A stretch of DNA of 64,000 nucleotides, taken from assembly GCA_022508805.1 (NCBI GenBank), contig JAFLUM010000001.1, positions 118,693-182,692 on the forward strand. Direction: 5' to 3'. The notes beneath the pieces are model-generated. The model saw nothing but the letters and a program-made list of their open reading frames with translations. It was not told where the DNA came from and searched no databases. Origin of the DNA: Oscillospiraceae bacterium. GTDB taxonomy: Bacteria > Bacillota > Clostridia > Oscillospirales > Acutalibacteraceae. Positions 8,235-15,676 of the stretch are shown piece by piece; the first letter of the stretch is position 1; every line of letters starts with the position of its first letter. Both the position numbers and the translations under genes were made by a program.

Positions 8235-10154
8235 TCAATATCTCCTTGCTTTTGATCTATTATTTTCCTTTTCTTCAAAGGATTTATTAACGTTTTCATT
8301 TACGGAAACAGCGGGAACGCCCACGTGCCACCAAGCACCGTAGCCGTCGGTCATTGACTTAGGCAATACCTTGATGTCAATAAGTGTGGAAACCGTCTGT
8401 TTTTGGCTGTCAATGAGGGCAAATTCAAGCTCTTCCATAGTTTTTGCGGTGTATGTCTTAACGCCGTAGCCTGAGGCGCAAGCCGCAAAGTCAATTGGTA
8501 CAAGGTCGCCCAAAAGATTGCCGTCACCGTCACGGAAGCGGAACTCAGTTGCAAGATTTCCGATACCGTTTGACATTTCCAGATTATTTATACAGCCGAA
8601 GCCGCTGTTGTCAAAGAGCAAAACATTTATCTTTTTGTGCTCCTGCACGCTTGTCACAAGCTCGGAATGGAGCATAAGATAACTGCCGTCGCCGCACATT
8701 GCGTAGGACTCACATTCGGGTTTGGCCATTTTTGAGCCGAGCGCGCCTGCTATCTCATAACCCATACAGGAATAACCGTATTCCATATTGTAAGAATAGC
8801 GGCTGTCGGACGTCCACATTCTCTGCAAACAGCCGGGAAGAGAGCCTGCGGCACCCGTGCAGAGTGCATTGGCAGGAATGAGCCTTCTTATCATTGCGAT
8901 AGCGGCGGTCTGTGTGATAGTTCCGCCTATTTTCTCAACAAATTCGGTGATAGTGCGCTCATCACGGGCCTTTATAAGCGGCTCAAAGTTTTCGTCGTAT
9001 TTATACGCGGCAAGGCGTTCCATTTCCCTGTCCCAGCCGTCCTTTGCCGCCTTAATTTCATCGGTATAAGACGATTTATAGCCGATTTTGCGAAGCTCGT
9101 CACCGAGGGCGATGATGCCCAGCTTTGCATCGGCAACCATTTTTACCGCATCAAGCTTATATGCATCAAAACGTGAGGTGTTTATTGTGACCATCTTCAC
9201 GTCGTCTTTAAAAAGTGACTTTGAAGCCGTTGTAAAGTCTGAAAAACGCGTTCCGACAGCGATGACCGTGTCGGCTTCGCTTGCCATTACGTTACCCGCC
9301 GAGTTACCAGTAACGCCCAGTCCGCCTAAATTGTACGGGTTAGAAGAAAGGCACGCAGTCTTGCCCGCCTGTGTTTCGGCAAAGGGAATATTGAATTCGG
9401 CACAGAATTTTTCAAGTGCCTCGCCCGCCTCTGAATAGCGAACGCCGCCGCCGCAGATAACAAGCGGCTTTTTGCTGTTTTTGACAGCCTCCACAGCATC
9501 GCAGAGCTCCTCACAGGCAACGGGAGTGCGGACTATCTTGTGTACTCTCTTTTGGAAGAAGGAATCGGGATAATCATAACTTTCACCCTCGGTGTCCTGG
9601 CAAAGGCAAATAGCCACTGCGCCTGTTTCGGCAGTATCTGTCAGCACACGCATAGCGTTGAGCATAGCGCTCATAAGCTGCTCGGGGCGCTGAACTCTGT
9701 CCCAATAGCGGGTGACAGCTTTGTAAGCATCGTTTGTAGTAGTTGTCAGCGAATTGACCTGTTCAAACTGCTGAAGAACGGGGTCGGGCTGACGTGAAGC
9801 GAAGGAGTCGGCAGGGAACAAAAGCAGCGGAACGTGATTCACGGTAGCCGTTGCCGCCGCAGTTATCATATTCGCCGCACCGGGTCCTATTGATGATGAG
9901 CAAGCGATTATTTTACGCCTGTTGTTCATCTTTGCAAACGCAGTTGCAACGTGAGCCATACCCTGCTCGTTTTTGCCCTGATAGACCTTCAGTCCGCCGG
10001 GGTTTGAATCAAGAGCCTCACCTAACCCGAGAACTATTCCGTGTCCGAAAATGGTAAAAATACCGTCAACGAATTTTGTTTCGACTCCGTCAAATGATAC
10101 GTATTGATTGTCAAGAAATTTAACAAGAGCCTGTGCAGTAGTCATCTTTGCCAT
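8235..10154 (-). CDS. iolD: 3D-(3,5/4)-trihydroxycyclohexane-1,2-dione acylhydrolase
   Basis: Protein of 639 residues of the thiamine diphosphate enzyme superfamily; it opens the cyclohexanedione ring to 5-deoxy-glucuronate. Domains in order: N-terminal pyrimidine-binding domain ([36 protein letters not shown]), central domain ([29 protein letters not shown]), and C-terminal TPP-binding domain (MCGDGSYLM through [16 protein letters not shown]). The length is standard for IolD. It lies between iolB and iolE. Confidence 0.96.
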   Translation of the reverse strand: MAKMTTAQALVKFLDNQYVSFDGVETKFVDGIFTIFGHGIVLGLGEALDSNPGGLKVYQGKNEQGMAHVATAFAKMNNRRKIIACSSSIGPGAANMITAAATATVNHVPLLLFPADSFASRQPDPVLQQFEQVNSLTTTTNDAYKAVTRYWDRVQRPEQLMSAMLNAMRVLTDTAETGAVAICLCQDTEGESYDYPDSFFQKRVHKIVRTPVACEELCDAVEAVKNSKKPLVICGGGVRYSEAGEALEKFCAEFNIPFAETQAGKTACLSSNPYNLGGLGVTGNSAGNVMASEADTVIAVGTRFSDFTTASKSLFKDDVKMVTINTSRFDAYKLDAVKMVADAKLGIIALGDELRKIGYKSSYTDEIKAAKDGWDREMERLAAYKYDENFEPLIKARDERTITEFVEKIGGTITQTAAIAMIRRLIPANALCTGAAGSLPGCLQRMWTSDSRYSYNMEYGYSCMGYEIAGALGSKMAKPECESYAMCGDGSYLMLHSELVTSVQEHKKINVLLFDNSGFGCINNLEMSNGIGNLATEFRFRDGDGNLLGDLVPIDFAACASGYGVKTYTAKTMEELEFALIDSQKQTVSTLIDIKVLPKSMTDGYGAWWHVGVPAVSVNENVNKSFEEKENNRSKARRY

Positions 10155-10167
10155 AATTTCACCTCAT

Positions 10168-10935
10168 TTATATGTCAAGAAGCCATTTGTGTTCGGGTGC
10201 ATCTATTCTCGTTTTGCGCCACGGGTCGCCGTCAAGATGGCGAATCATCCAAACGTAGCACATTGAATATCCGGGAGCCGCCACCTGCTGGTGAGTCTTC
10301 ATTGGTGTTATGCAGAGCACACCCTCATTTTCCACCTTATAGCAGTCGTCGCCGTTAAAGCCGACGCCGAAGCCCTGCGGCTTATCAAATTCATAGTAAT
10401 ATACCTCGGGTTGTGGGTGATAGTGAGGCGGATAGCTGGACCAACAGCCCGGCTTATGGATAACCTCACCCAAAACCATATTGGAATAAGGAGCGTTCTC
10501 GTAGTCAAACAGTGTGAGAACTTGTCTGTGAGCCGTACCGTCCCACTGGGATTTGCCGAATTCCTGCAAAATAACATTTTCGGGAGTGTACCAAACGTAC
10601 CCGAAATCCTTACCGTTATCGGTCTGTTGAATAAGTATCTTTGAGTCCGCCTTTGCGGTAACTACCGCCGTTTTTCCTTTTGAGAAATGCAGGCAATAAG
10701 GCTTATCAGTAAACTGTGTGCGGCGAACGGCGTTCTCGGTTTTTCCGTCGAATGCGTATTCGACCTCACCTGCTATGAGCAGAACGGCAGTTTCATTTTT
10801 TTCGTCACAAAATGAGACGCTCTCGCCCTTTTTCAGCAGTTTCACCTTTATGTCCATAAGCATATCGGCATTTCTGCCGTTCATTTCACAAAGGATTTTC
10901 TCTCGGTTTTCGTTAAATTGCGGATTTTCGTACAT
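10168..10935 (-). CDS. iolB: 5-Deoxy-glucuronate isomerase
   Basis: Protein of 255 residues of the IolB cupin family, converting 5-deoxy-glucuronate to 5-dehydro-2-deoxygluconate. The family pattern is visible in VLGEVIHKPGCWSSYPPHYH, PEVYYYEF and THQQVAAPGYSMCYVWMIRH, where the histidines and glutamate would bind the metal. It overlaps no neighbour, is 13 bases before iolD, and has a weak GGTGA ribosome binding site. Confidence 0.95.
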   Translation of the reverse strand: MYENPQFNENREKILCEMNGRNADMLMDIKVKLLKKGESVSFCDEKNETAVLLIAGEVEYAFDGKTENAVRRTQFTDKPYCLHFSKGKTAVVTAKADSKILIQQTDNGKDFGYVWYTPENVILQEFGKSQWDGTAHRQVLTLFDYENAPYSNMVLGEVIHKPGCWSSYPPHYHPQPEVYYYEFDKPQGFGVGFNGDDCYKVENEGVLCITPMKTHQQVAAPGYSMCYVWMIRHLDGDPWRKTRIDAPEHKWLLDI

Positions 10936-10953
10936 ATATAATCACCATTCAAA

Positions 10954-11652
10954 TTAAATTTCAGTTTTATCATCTGTCAGCGAGCCACTGGCACTTATCG
11001 GTATTTCTTCACCGAGATAGGTCGGTTCGGGTTTTGCTATACACCAAATAAAGTCCTTGGTTCTTGCCGCCGCCTCACGGACATCGTTCATCAGCGAATA
11101 TTTTAGCTTTTCCGCCTTTACGCCGTATGCATCAATGCCCAGCTTGCGTGCATCGTAAACCGCTCTGTAAAGATGATAGCTTTGAGTGACTATCACCATT
11201 TTTTCCACATCGAACACGTCACGAGCACGGTACATGGACTCATACGTGGAAAAGCCTGCATGATCCATAAAAACGTTATCGGGCGGCACTCCGTGATCGG
11301 CGGCGTACGCTTTCATGGTGTTGACCTCGTCATAATCCGCCTGACCGTGGTCGCCGCTCATAAGCATACGGTCGGTACAGCCTGTATCGTACACCTGTAA
11401 GCCGAAATTAAGACGCTCTTTGAGCATGGGCGACGGTTCACCGTCCCACAGTCCCGCGCCCAGAACCATAACGCAGTCGAAACCGTAATCCCCTACCTCG
11501 TCCATATCAAGTATATAGTCAGAGGCATAAGACATAACATAGGCGTTGACCGCCGTTACGGCAACAGCTCCCAAAAGGCAGACGGCTAACAGTATGCAAA
11601 CGGTGCGTTTGAATATTTTTTTGAATTTCGGTTTACGCAAGGCCGTAAACAT
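10954..11652 (-). CDS. SanA/YdcF-like DUF218 membrane protein inside the inositol operon
   Basis: Protein of 232 residues with one N-terminal membrane helix (VCILLAVCLLGAVAVTAVNAYVMSY) and a DUF218 domain: DCVMVLGAGLWDGEPSPML, RMLMSGDHG and VIVTQSYHLYRAVYDARKLG. The family (SanA, ElyC, YdcF) is linked to envelope integrity in enterobacteria, but its biochemistry is unsettled. It lies 18 bases from both iolB and iolC on the same strand, so it is almost surely co-transcribed, though no role in inositol use is known. Confidence 0.85.
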   Translation of the reverse strand: MFTALRKPKFKKIFKRTVCILLAVCLLGAVAVTAVNAYVMSYASDYILDMDEVGDYGFDCVMVLGAGLWDGEPSPMLKERLNFGLQVYDTGCTDRMLMSGDHGQADYDEVNTMKAYAADHGVPPDNVFMDHAGFSTYESMYRARDVFDVEKMVIVTQSYHLYRAVYDARKLGIDAYGVKAEKLKYSLMNDVREAAARTKDFIWCIAKPEPTYLGEEIPISASGSLTDDKTEI

Positions 11653-11669
11653 AATATTCCCTGTCCTTT

Positions 11670-12686
11670 TTATACTCTGGCGATCATTTCGCCGTATTCT
11701 TCTTTTTCTTTCTTAATAAAGTCCTTTACCGCCCCCACAGACGGCATATCCTGCGAGCAGGCGTGGGATGCTACCAGCATTGAAGCGGATGCCGAGCCGA
11801 ATTCAAGACAGTCGATTATCTCCCAACCCTCAAATACTCCGTAAAGGAAGGCACTGGCGTAACCGTCACCGCCGCCGAAGGATTTGAGTAGCTTTATGGG
11901 GAACGGTCTTATGGAGTAGCTCTCGCCGTCGTTAGTGTAAGCGGTGGAGCCCTCTTTGCCGTGCTTGATTATAACGATTTTCGCATTCTGTGAATGCCAG
12001 TAAGCTGCAGTTTGAAGGTCGGTTCTGCCCTGTTCAATAAGCTTTTCGGTCAGATCATATTCCTCACGGGAACCGAGAATAATATCCGCCTCACGGGCAA
12101 CGGCTGAATAATAAATAGCTATTTCGTCGTCATTTTTCCAGTTATATTCACGGTAGTCAATATCAAAAATTATGGGCACACCGTTTTTCTTGGCAAGTGC
12201 AACCGCTTTAAGAGCAGCCTCTCTTGAGGGACTTTCTGCAAGAGCCGTACCTGAAATAAGAATAGCCTTGCCCTTTTTTATGTATTCCTCGTCGATGTCC
12301 TCAACGGTAAGTTTAAGGTCAGCCGCCTCGTTGCGGTACATAACTATGGAGCTTTCGGTCTCCGACTTGATTTCCGTAAAGGTAAGACCTATCTTTTCGC
12401 CGTTCTCACAGCGTTTGATATGAGAGGTGTCGATCCCCTCGTTCTCAAAATAATCGGTCACAAATTTGCCCAACTGATCGTCGGAAACACGGGCAAAAAA
12501 GCCGACTTTTTTCCCGAGACGTGCAAGTCCCACGGCGATATTCGCAGGTGAACCACCGAGGTAGCGTTTAAATGTGGTACTCTCGTTTAAAGGACAGTAG
12601 TAATCCACGGGGTTAAGGTCGACTGCAACTCTTCCGAGAAGTATCAGGTCGAATTCCTTTGAATTGTCAAATTCGATGTATTTCAT
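11670..12686 (-). CDS. iolC: 5-Dehydro-2-deoxygluconokinase
   Basis: PfkB-family kinase of 338 residues that phosphorylates 5-dehydro-2-deoxygluconate. PfkB signatures are the N-terminal GGSPANIAVGLARLGKKVG (about residues 45-63) and the C-terminal FGGGDGYASAFLYGVFEG, where the catalytic aspartate sits (G-G-G-D). An AAAGGAG ribosome binding site precedes ATG. A long hairpin fills the gap to the upstream aldolase gene. Confidence 0.94.
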   Translation of the reverse strand: MKYIEFDNSKEFDLILLGRVAVDLNPVDYYCPLNESTTFKRYLGGSPANIAVGLARLGKKVGFFARVSDDQLGKFVTDYFENEGIDTSHIKRCENGEKIGLTFTEIKSETESSIVMYRNEAADLKLTVEDIDEEYIKKGKAILISGTALAESPSREAALKAVALAKKNGVPIIFDIDYREYNWKNDDEIAIYYSAVAREADIILGSREEYDLTEKLIEQGRTDLQTAAYWHSQNAKIVIIKHGKEGSTAYTNDGESYSIRPFPIKLLKSFGGGDGYASAFLYGVFEGWEIIDCLEFGSASASMLVASHACSQDMPSVGAVKDFIKKEKEEYGEMIARV

Positions 12687-12700
12687 AATGAATCTCCTTT

Positions 12701-12856
12701 AGTAAGCGATGATTAAATTGACAGGAGGGATTTGCGAGAGATTTTTCGTCGGAAAAAGGCACGGAAGCGAAGAAATACTTTGTATATTTCAAGATTTCGC
12801 AACGCATTTCCGGCGGAAAATATCCGCAAAGCACTGCAGTCACATTTGATCAGCGA
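12701..12856 (-). repeat. Long imperfect hairpin between iolJ and iolC
   Basis: Nearly the whole gap is one palindrome. Outer arms AGTAAGCGATGATTAAATTG and a matching CATTTGATCAGCGATTACT on the far side, then TTTGCG (12731-12736) and CGCAAA (12825-12830), TTTTCGTCGG and CCGGCGGAAAA, and inner GCGAAGAAATA / TATTTCAAGATTTCGC. Layout and words (ATTTGCG, TTTTTCGT, CGCAACGCA) resemble the element at 5700-5802. Confidence 0.7.
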
Positions 12857-12862
12857 TTACTT

Positions 12863-13702
12863 TTAGTCCATAAAGCTGAACACTTTTATATGACGCTTGA
12901 CATTTTCATAAACGCCTTCCGCCATAGCGCGGCTCAGCTCAAAATAGTTAGCTTTTTCAAGATTTTTGCAGTATTCAAGAGCGTGTCTTGCAAGGCTGTC
13001 AAAGCTTGCAGTGGCAATGTTGATTTTGCGAATCCCCAGCATTACCGCCTGACGGAACATCTCGTCCGTTATGCCCGTTCCGCCGTGAAGCACCAACGGA
13101 GTATCAACGATTTTATTTATATCGTCAAGCACGTCAAAACGAAGCTGCGGCAGTACGGGATAATTCCCGTGAGCGTTGCCGATAGCCACAGCCAGTGCGT
13201 CAACGCCTGTTTCGTCACAGAAAAGCTTTGCATCGTCTGGGTTTGTGCAAAGAATTTCGTGTGATTTGCCCTCACCCTCGTTACCGCCGACCACGCCAAG
13301 CTCTGCCTCAACGGTAGCACCGAATCTGTCAGCCATTTTACGAACCTGTTTGACTGCCTGAATATTCTCCTCAAGAGGCAAAAGCGAACCGTCAAACATT
13401 ACGGAGGTAAAGCCTAAGTCAAGGGCCTTTTGCACCGTCTCAATTTTAAGTCCGTGGTCAAGATGAACCGCTATATCCACCTTTGAGCGCTTGGCGGCTG
13501 AAATCATCATCGGTCCCATAAGCTCCAAAGGTGAATTTTTAAGGCGCACCTCGGCTATTTGCAAAATTATCGGGGTATTCAGCTCCTCGGCGGCAGCAAC
13601 GGCACCCATTACCATTTCCATATTGCCTACGCTGAACGCTCCCACGGCGATATTGTTTTTCTCGGCAGACTCAAGCAACGCTTTCATCGGCACCAATGCC
13701 AC
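12863..13702 (-). CDS. iolJ: Class II aldolase, probable 6-phospho-5-dehydro-2-deoxygluconate aldolase
   Basis: About 279 residues of the class II (zinc) fructose-bisphosphate aldolase family. Visible motifs: AVHLDHGLKIETVQKAL, SVMFDGSLLPLEEN, VEAELGVVGGNEGEG, IGNAHGNYP and LHGGTGITDEMF. In this operon it would split the kinase product into dihydroxyacetone phosphate and malonate semialdehyde (IolJ role; inferred from context). The start is GTG at 13702, giving MALVPMKALLESA, typical of the family, with GGAG 9 bases upstream. A longer reading from 13771 would begin before the transcription start predicted from the promoter. First gene of the operon. Confidence 0.88.
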   Translation of the reverse strand: MALVPMKALLESAEKNNIAVGAFSVGNMEMVMGAVAAAEELNTPIILQIAEVRLKNSPLELMGPMMISAAKRSKVDIAVHLDHGLKIETVQKALDLGFTSVMFDGSLLPLEENIQAVKQVRKMADRFGATVEAELGVVGGNEGEGKSHEILCTNPDDAKLFCDETGVDALAVAIGNAHGNYPVLPQLRFDVLDDINKIVDTPLVLHGGTGITDEMFRQAVMLGIRKINIATASFDSLARHALEYCKNLEKANYFELSRAMAEGVYENVKRHIKVFSFMD

Positions 13703-13742
13703 AATAACCCACTCCGTTCCATTATAAATATAGATATACCAT

Positions 13743-13771
13743 ATTCTAACACCTTGAGCGTTTAAAATCAA
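13743..13771 (-). promoter_or_regulatory. Probable promoter of the inositol operon
   Basis: On the minus strand, TTGATT (13766-13771), 17 bases, then TAGAAT (13743-13748). Transcription would begin near 13736, about 34 bases before the GTG start of iolJ. An alternative pair (TTGACC, 16 bases, TATATT) lies about 30 bases farther upstream. Confidence 0.55.
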
Positions 13772-13795
13772 TATAAAAGACGATAAAATATGGTC

Positions 13796-13829
13796 AAAAA
13801 ACCGCTCGAAAAAATATATTCCGAACGGT
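13796..13829 (-). terminator. Terminator after the membrane-protein pair
   Basis: On the minus strand, ACCGTTCG, a 13-base loop, CGAGCGGT, then TTTTT. It separates the membrane-protein pair from the inositol operon. Confidence 0.75.
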
Positions 13830-13838
13830 CTTTAAAAT

Positions 13839-14501
13839 TCATTTTACTATTTTCAATTTATACATAGCCAGTGCACCTGCGATGCTTACAACTATGGTGA
13901 TAAAAAGCAGTGTACCCACTGCAAATGTGGGTGAGAATATGTACACGATAACGCCTGCAAGTATGGGGAGTACGGAAATTTTCCAGTGCTTTGAGAAATA
14001 CGATGCACCCAGTGCACCGAAAAGTGCGGGGATAACGTAATCAAAGGCAGGCTTTAAAATTGAGTCGTCCGCCGTAAGCTTAGGCAGAACGGGAGCGAAC
14101 AGCAGTACGCCCGCCGCAATAACCACAGTTGTCGTTATGGACGATGCGCCTATGGCGATGGTAGAAATAAGCTCGCCCTCCTCGCTTGTGGCTTTGACGT
14201 TTGCTCTGTCCATAGCACTGAGCGCACAGGGCAATTTCAGATTTGTGATGTTTCCCGTGACGAATGAGAGATATGCCCCTCCTGCACCAAGCAACGGTAC
14301 ATATGTCAATACCTCGATAATAGCTGTGCTCCAGTAAATCGGGATAACGGAGATGAGCGCCTTCCAAAGCACGTTCAGCTCAGGCCAGGCGTTATAATAA
14401 AGAGCGATGCCCAGCGGTACGGCAAAAAGGACGGCAATGGCGGTCACAGTCCAAATTCTGCCCCATGTATGTACTTTATTTGAATATGCTTTTTTATCCA
14501 T
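13839..14501 (-). CDS. Polytopic membrane protein, partner of the DUF5058 protein
   Basis: Protein of 220 residues with about six hydrophobic segments, starting at IWTVTAIAVLFAVPLGIALYY and ending at FAVGTLLFITIVVSIAGALAMY. A conserved-looking loop, LLGAGGAYLSFVTGNITNLKLPCA, sits between the second and third helices. It follows the DUF5058-type gene by 12 bases with an AAGGAGGAA ribosome binding site, so the two are surely co-expressed and probably form one complex. I do not know a characterised homologue; a two-subunit transporter is an inference from architecture. Confidence 0.72.
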   Translation of the reverse strand: MDKKAYSNKVHTWGRIWTVTAIAVLFAVPLGIALYYNAWPELNVLWKALISVIPIYWSTAIIEVLTYVPLLGAGGAYLSFVTGNITNLKLPCALSAMDRANVKATSEEGELISTIAIGASSITTTVVIAAGVLLFAPVLPKLTADDSILKPAFDYVIPALFGALGASYFSKHWKISVLPILAGVIVYIFSPTFAVGTLLFITIVVSIAGALAMYKLKIVK

Positions 14502-14513
14502 GACCGTTCCTCC

Positions 14514-15278
14514 TTATCTCCAGGTAAGCTGTGCTATTTCGGGCGGCAGAACCTGCGTAAACAGCACTGCTATGCCCATAGCGCCGAACATTGCGATGGG
14601 CAAAACGAAGGGTTCAAGCTTTGTGAGCTTTTTCTTTTTGCAGAGATAGTCAAGTGCTATTGTGAATATCATTGCCGAAAGCAAAGTCGATACAGACATA
14701 ACACCTGCCGAGGGTCCGTCGGTGGGCTTGCCTGCGATACATCTTGCGATAAACGCCGCAATAATGCCGATAAATGCCGCCGCGCCTAAAATATCACCGA
14801 GAGCGCCTGAGCTTTTGCTCTTAGCAGTCACCTTTCCCATTGCCGAATGTATCTTTTTGCACAAAAAGGGCAAGAGTAACAGCGGAAAACATGAGCCGAT
14901 GGTCATTGTCCACGCAATAGTGGAAAACTGCTGCGGATCAGTTACTTCAGAGGATATTGACGAGCCGAGAACATTAAGAGTATTCTCTGCCGCCACGGAC
15001 TCATACGCCAAATTGCCTATGACCGAAAGTCTTATCCACGGCAGAACTATTCCCAGTGCCGATGCCAGCGCCAAAACCGTTGCAAGTATCGAAACTGCCG
15101 GCGCTAACGAGAACAATACGCTTGAAAAAAGCGTTTGACGAAGCTTTTCCGACTCCACGCCTATTTCCCGTGCTCTTTTCCAGGATTTTACGATGAAAAA
15201 TACCGACTGAACGATTACAAATGCTACAACGAACAGGGCAATACCGTACATTAACGGTCCTGTTTTAAAATCCGTCAT
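14514..15278 (-). CDS. DUF5058-type membrane protein
   Basis: About 254 residues with roughly seven hydrophobic segments. The N-terminal layout (FKTGPLMYGIALFVVAFVIV, then KSWKRAREIG and SLAPAVSILATVLALA, then IRLSVIGNLAYES) matches what I recall of the DUF5058 family, which has no assigned function. ATG at 15278 lies 8 bases after GGGAG and is preferred over longer in-frame starts up to 15353. It has its own promoter, back to back with the leucine operon promoter, and precedes a second membrane protein. Confidence 0.75.
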   Translation of the reverse strand: MTDFKTGPLMYGIALFVVAFVIVQSVFFIVKSWKRAREIGVESEKLRQTLFSSVLFSLAPAVSILATVLALASALGIVLPWIRLSVIGNLAYESVAAENTLNVLGSSISSEVTDPQQFSTIAWTMTIGSCFPLLLLPFLCKKIHSAMGKVTAKSKSSGALGDILGAAAFIGIIAAFIARCIAGKPTDGPSAGVMSVSTLLSAMIFTIALDYLCKKKKLTKLEPFVLPIAMFGAMGIAVLFTQVLPPEIAQLTWR

Positions 15279-15308
15279 ACCCATCACTCCCATACTTTTA
15301 ATGTGTAT

Positions 15309-15337
15309 ATTAAAACATTTTTCCGAAGAAAAATCAA
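15309..15337 (-). promoter_or_regulatory. Probable promoter of the DUF5058 gene pair
   Basis: On the minus strand, TTGATT (15332-15337) and TTTAAT (15309-15314) with a 17-base spacer. Confidence 0.55.
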
Positions 15338-15346
15338 TAATAGCAG

Positions 15347-15375
15347 TTGACAAAAATTCGAAAATGATATAGTAT
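15347..15375 (+). promoter_or_regulatory. Promoter of the leucine operon
   Basis: TTGACA (15347-15352), a 17-base spacer, then TAGTAT (15370-15375). Transcription would begin near 15382 and run into the T-box leader. Confidence 0.75.
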
Positions 15376-15381
15376 ATATAA

Positions 15382-15660
15382 AACTTAATTATCGCCTTTT
15401 AAAGACAGTGAAGAAAATAAGACATAATTTGCTCGCTTTCAGAGAGCTGCCGTTTTCGGTGCAAGGCAGTACAGCGGTTGTGTGTATAGCTCATTTCGGA
15501 GTTGCACGGATGAAATCATAGTCCGTGACGGTTGACCCCGTTATACGGTCAGACCTTGTTGGAGGTCGTTAAGGTCGGCTTTTGCCGATGAATTAGGGTG
15601 GTACCACGATAGATTTTATCTTCGTCCCTATCAATCTGTGTTGATAGAGGCGATTTTTTA
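15382..15660 (+). ncRNA. T-box leader, leucine specific
   Basis: The hallmark T-box AGGGTGGTACCACG is at 15595-15608; its UGGU would pair with an uncharged tRNA ending in A73-CCA, as tRNA-Leu does. The AGAGAGC apical loop motif of stem I is near 15440 and the GGTGCAAGGCAG counterpart follows. The specifier is probably CTC at 15490-15492, in the expected context before ATTTCGGAG, reading leucine. The terminator at 15623-15660 competes with the antiterminator. Uncharged tRNA-Leu would therefore switch on leuA and leuB. Confidence 0.93.
15623..15660 (+). terminator. Regulated terminator of the T-box leader
   Basis: CGTCCCTATCAA (15623-15634) pairs with TTGATAGAGGCG (15641-15652), followed by a T run. 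It lies 17 bases before the leuA start. Confidence 0.88.
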
Positions 15661-15676
15661 TTTGGAGGTTAATGAT

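Noticed and set aside
7340..8299. Longer iolE reading starting at 8299
   Set aside because: Adds 22 residues overlapping the iolD end; the start at 8233 has an ideal AAGGAG and the family N-terminus.
12863..13771. Longer aldolase reading starting at 13771
   Set aside because: Its first codons coincide with the -35/-10 region of the predicted iol promoter; the GTG at 13702 gives the usual family N-terminus.
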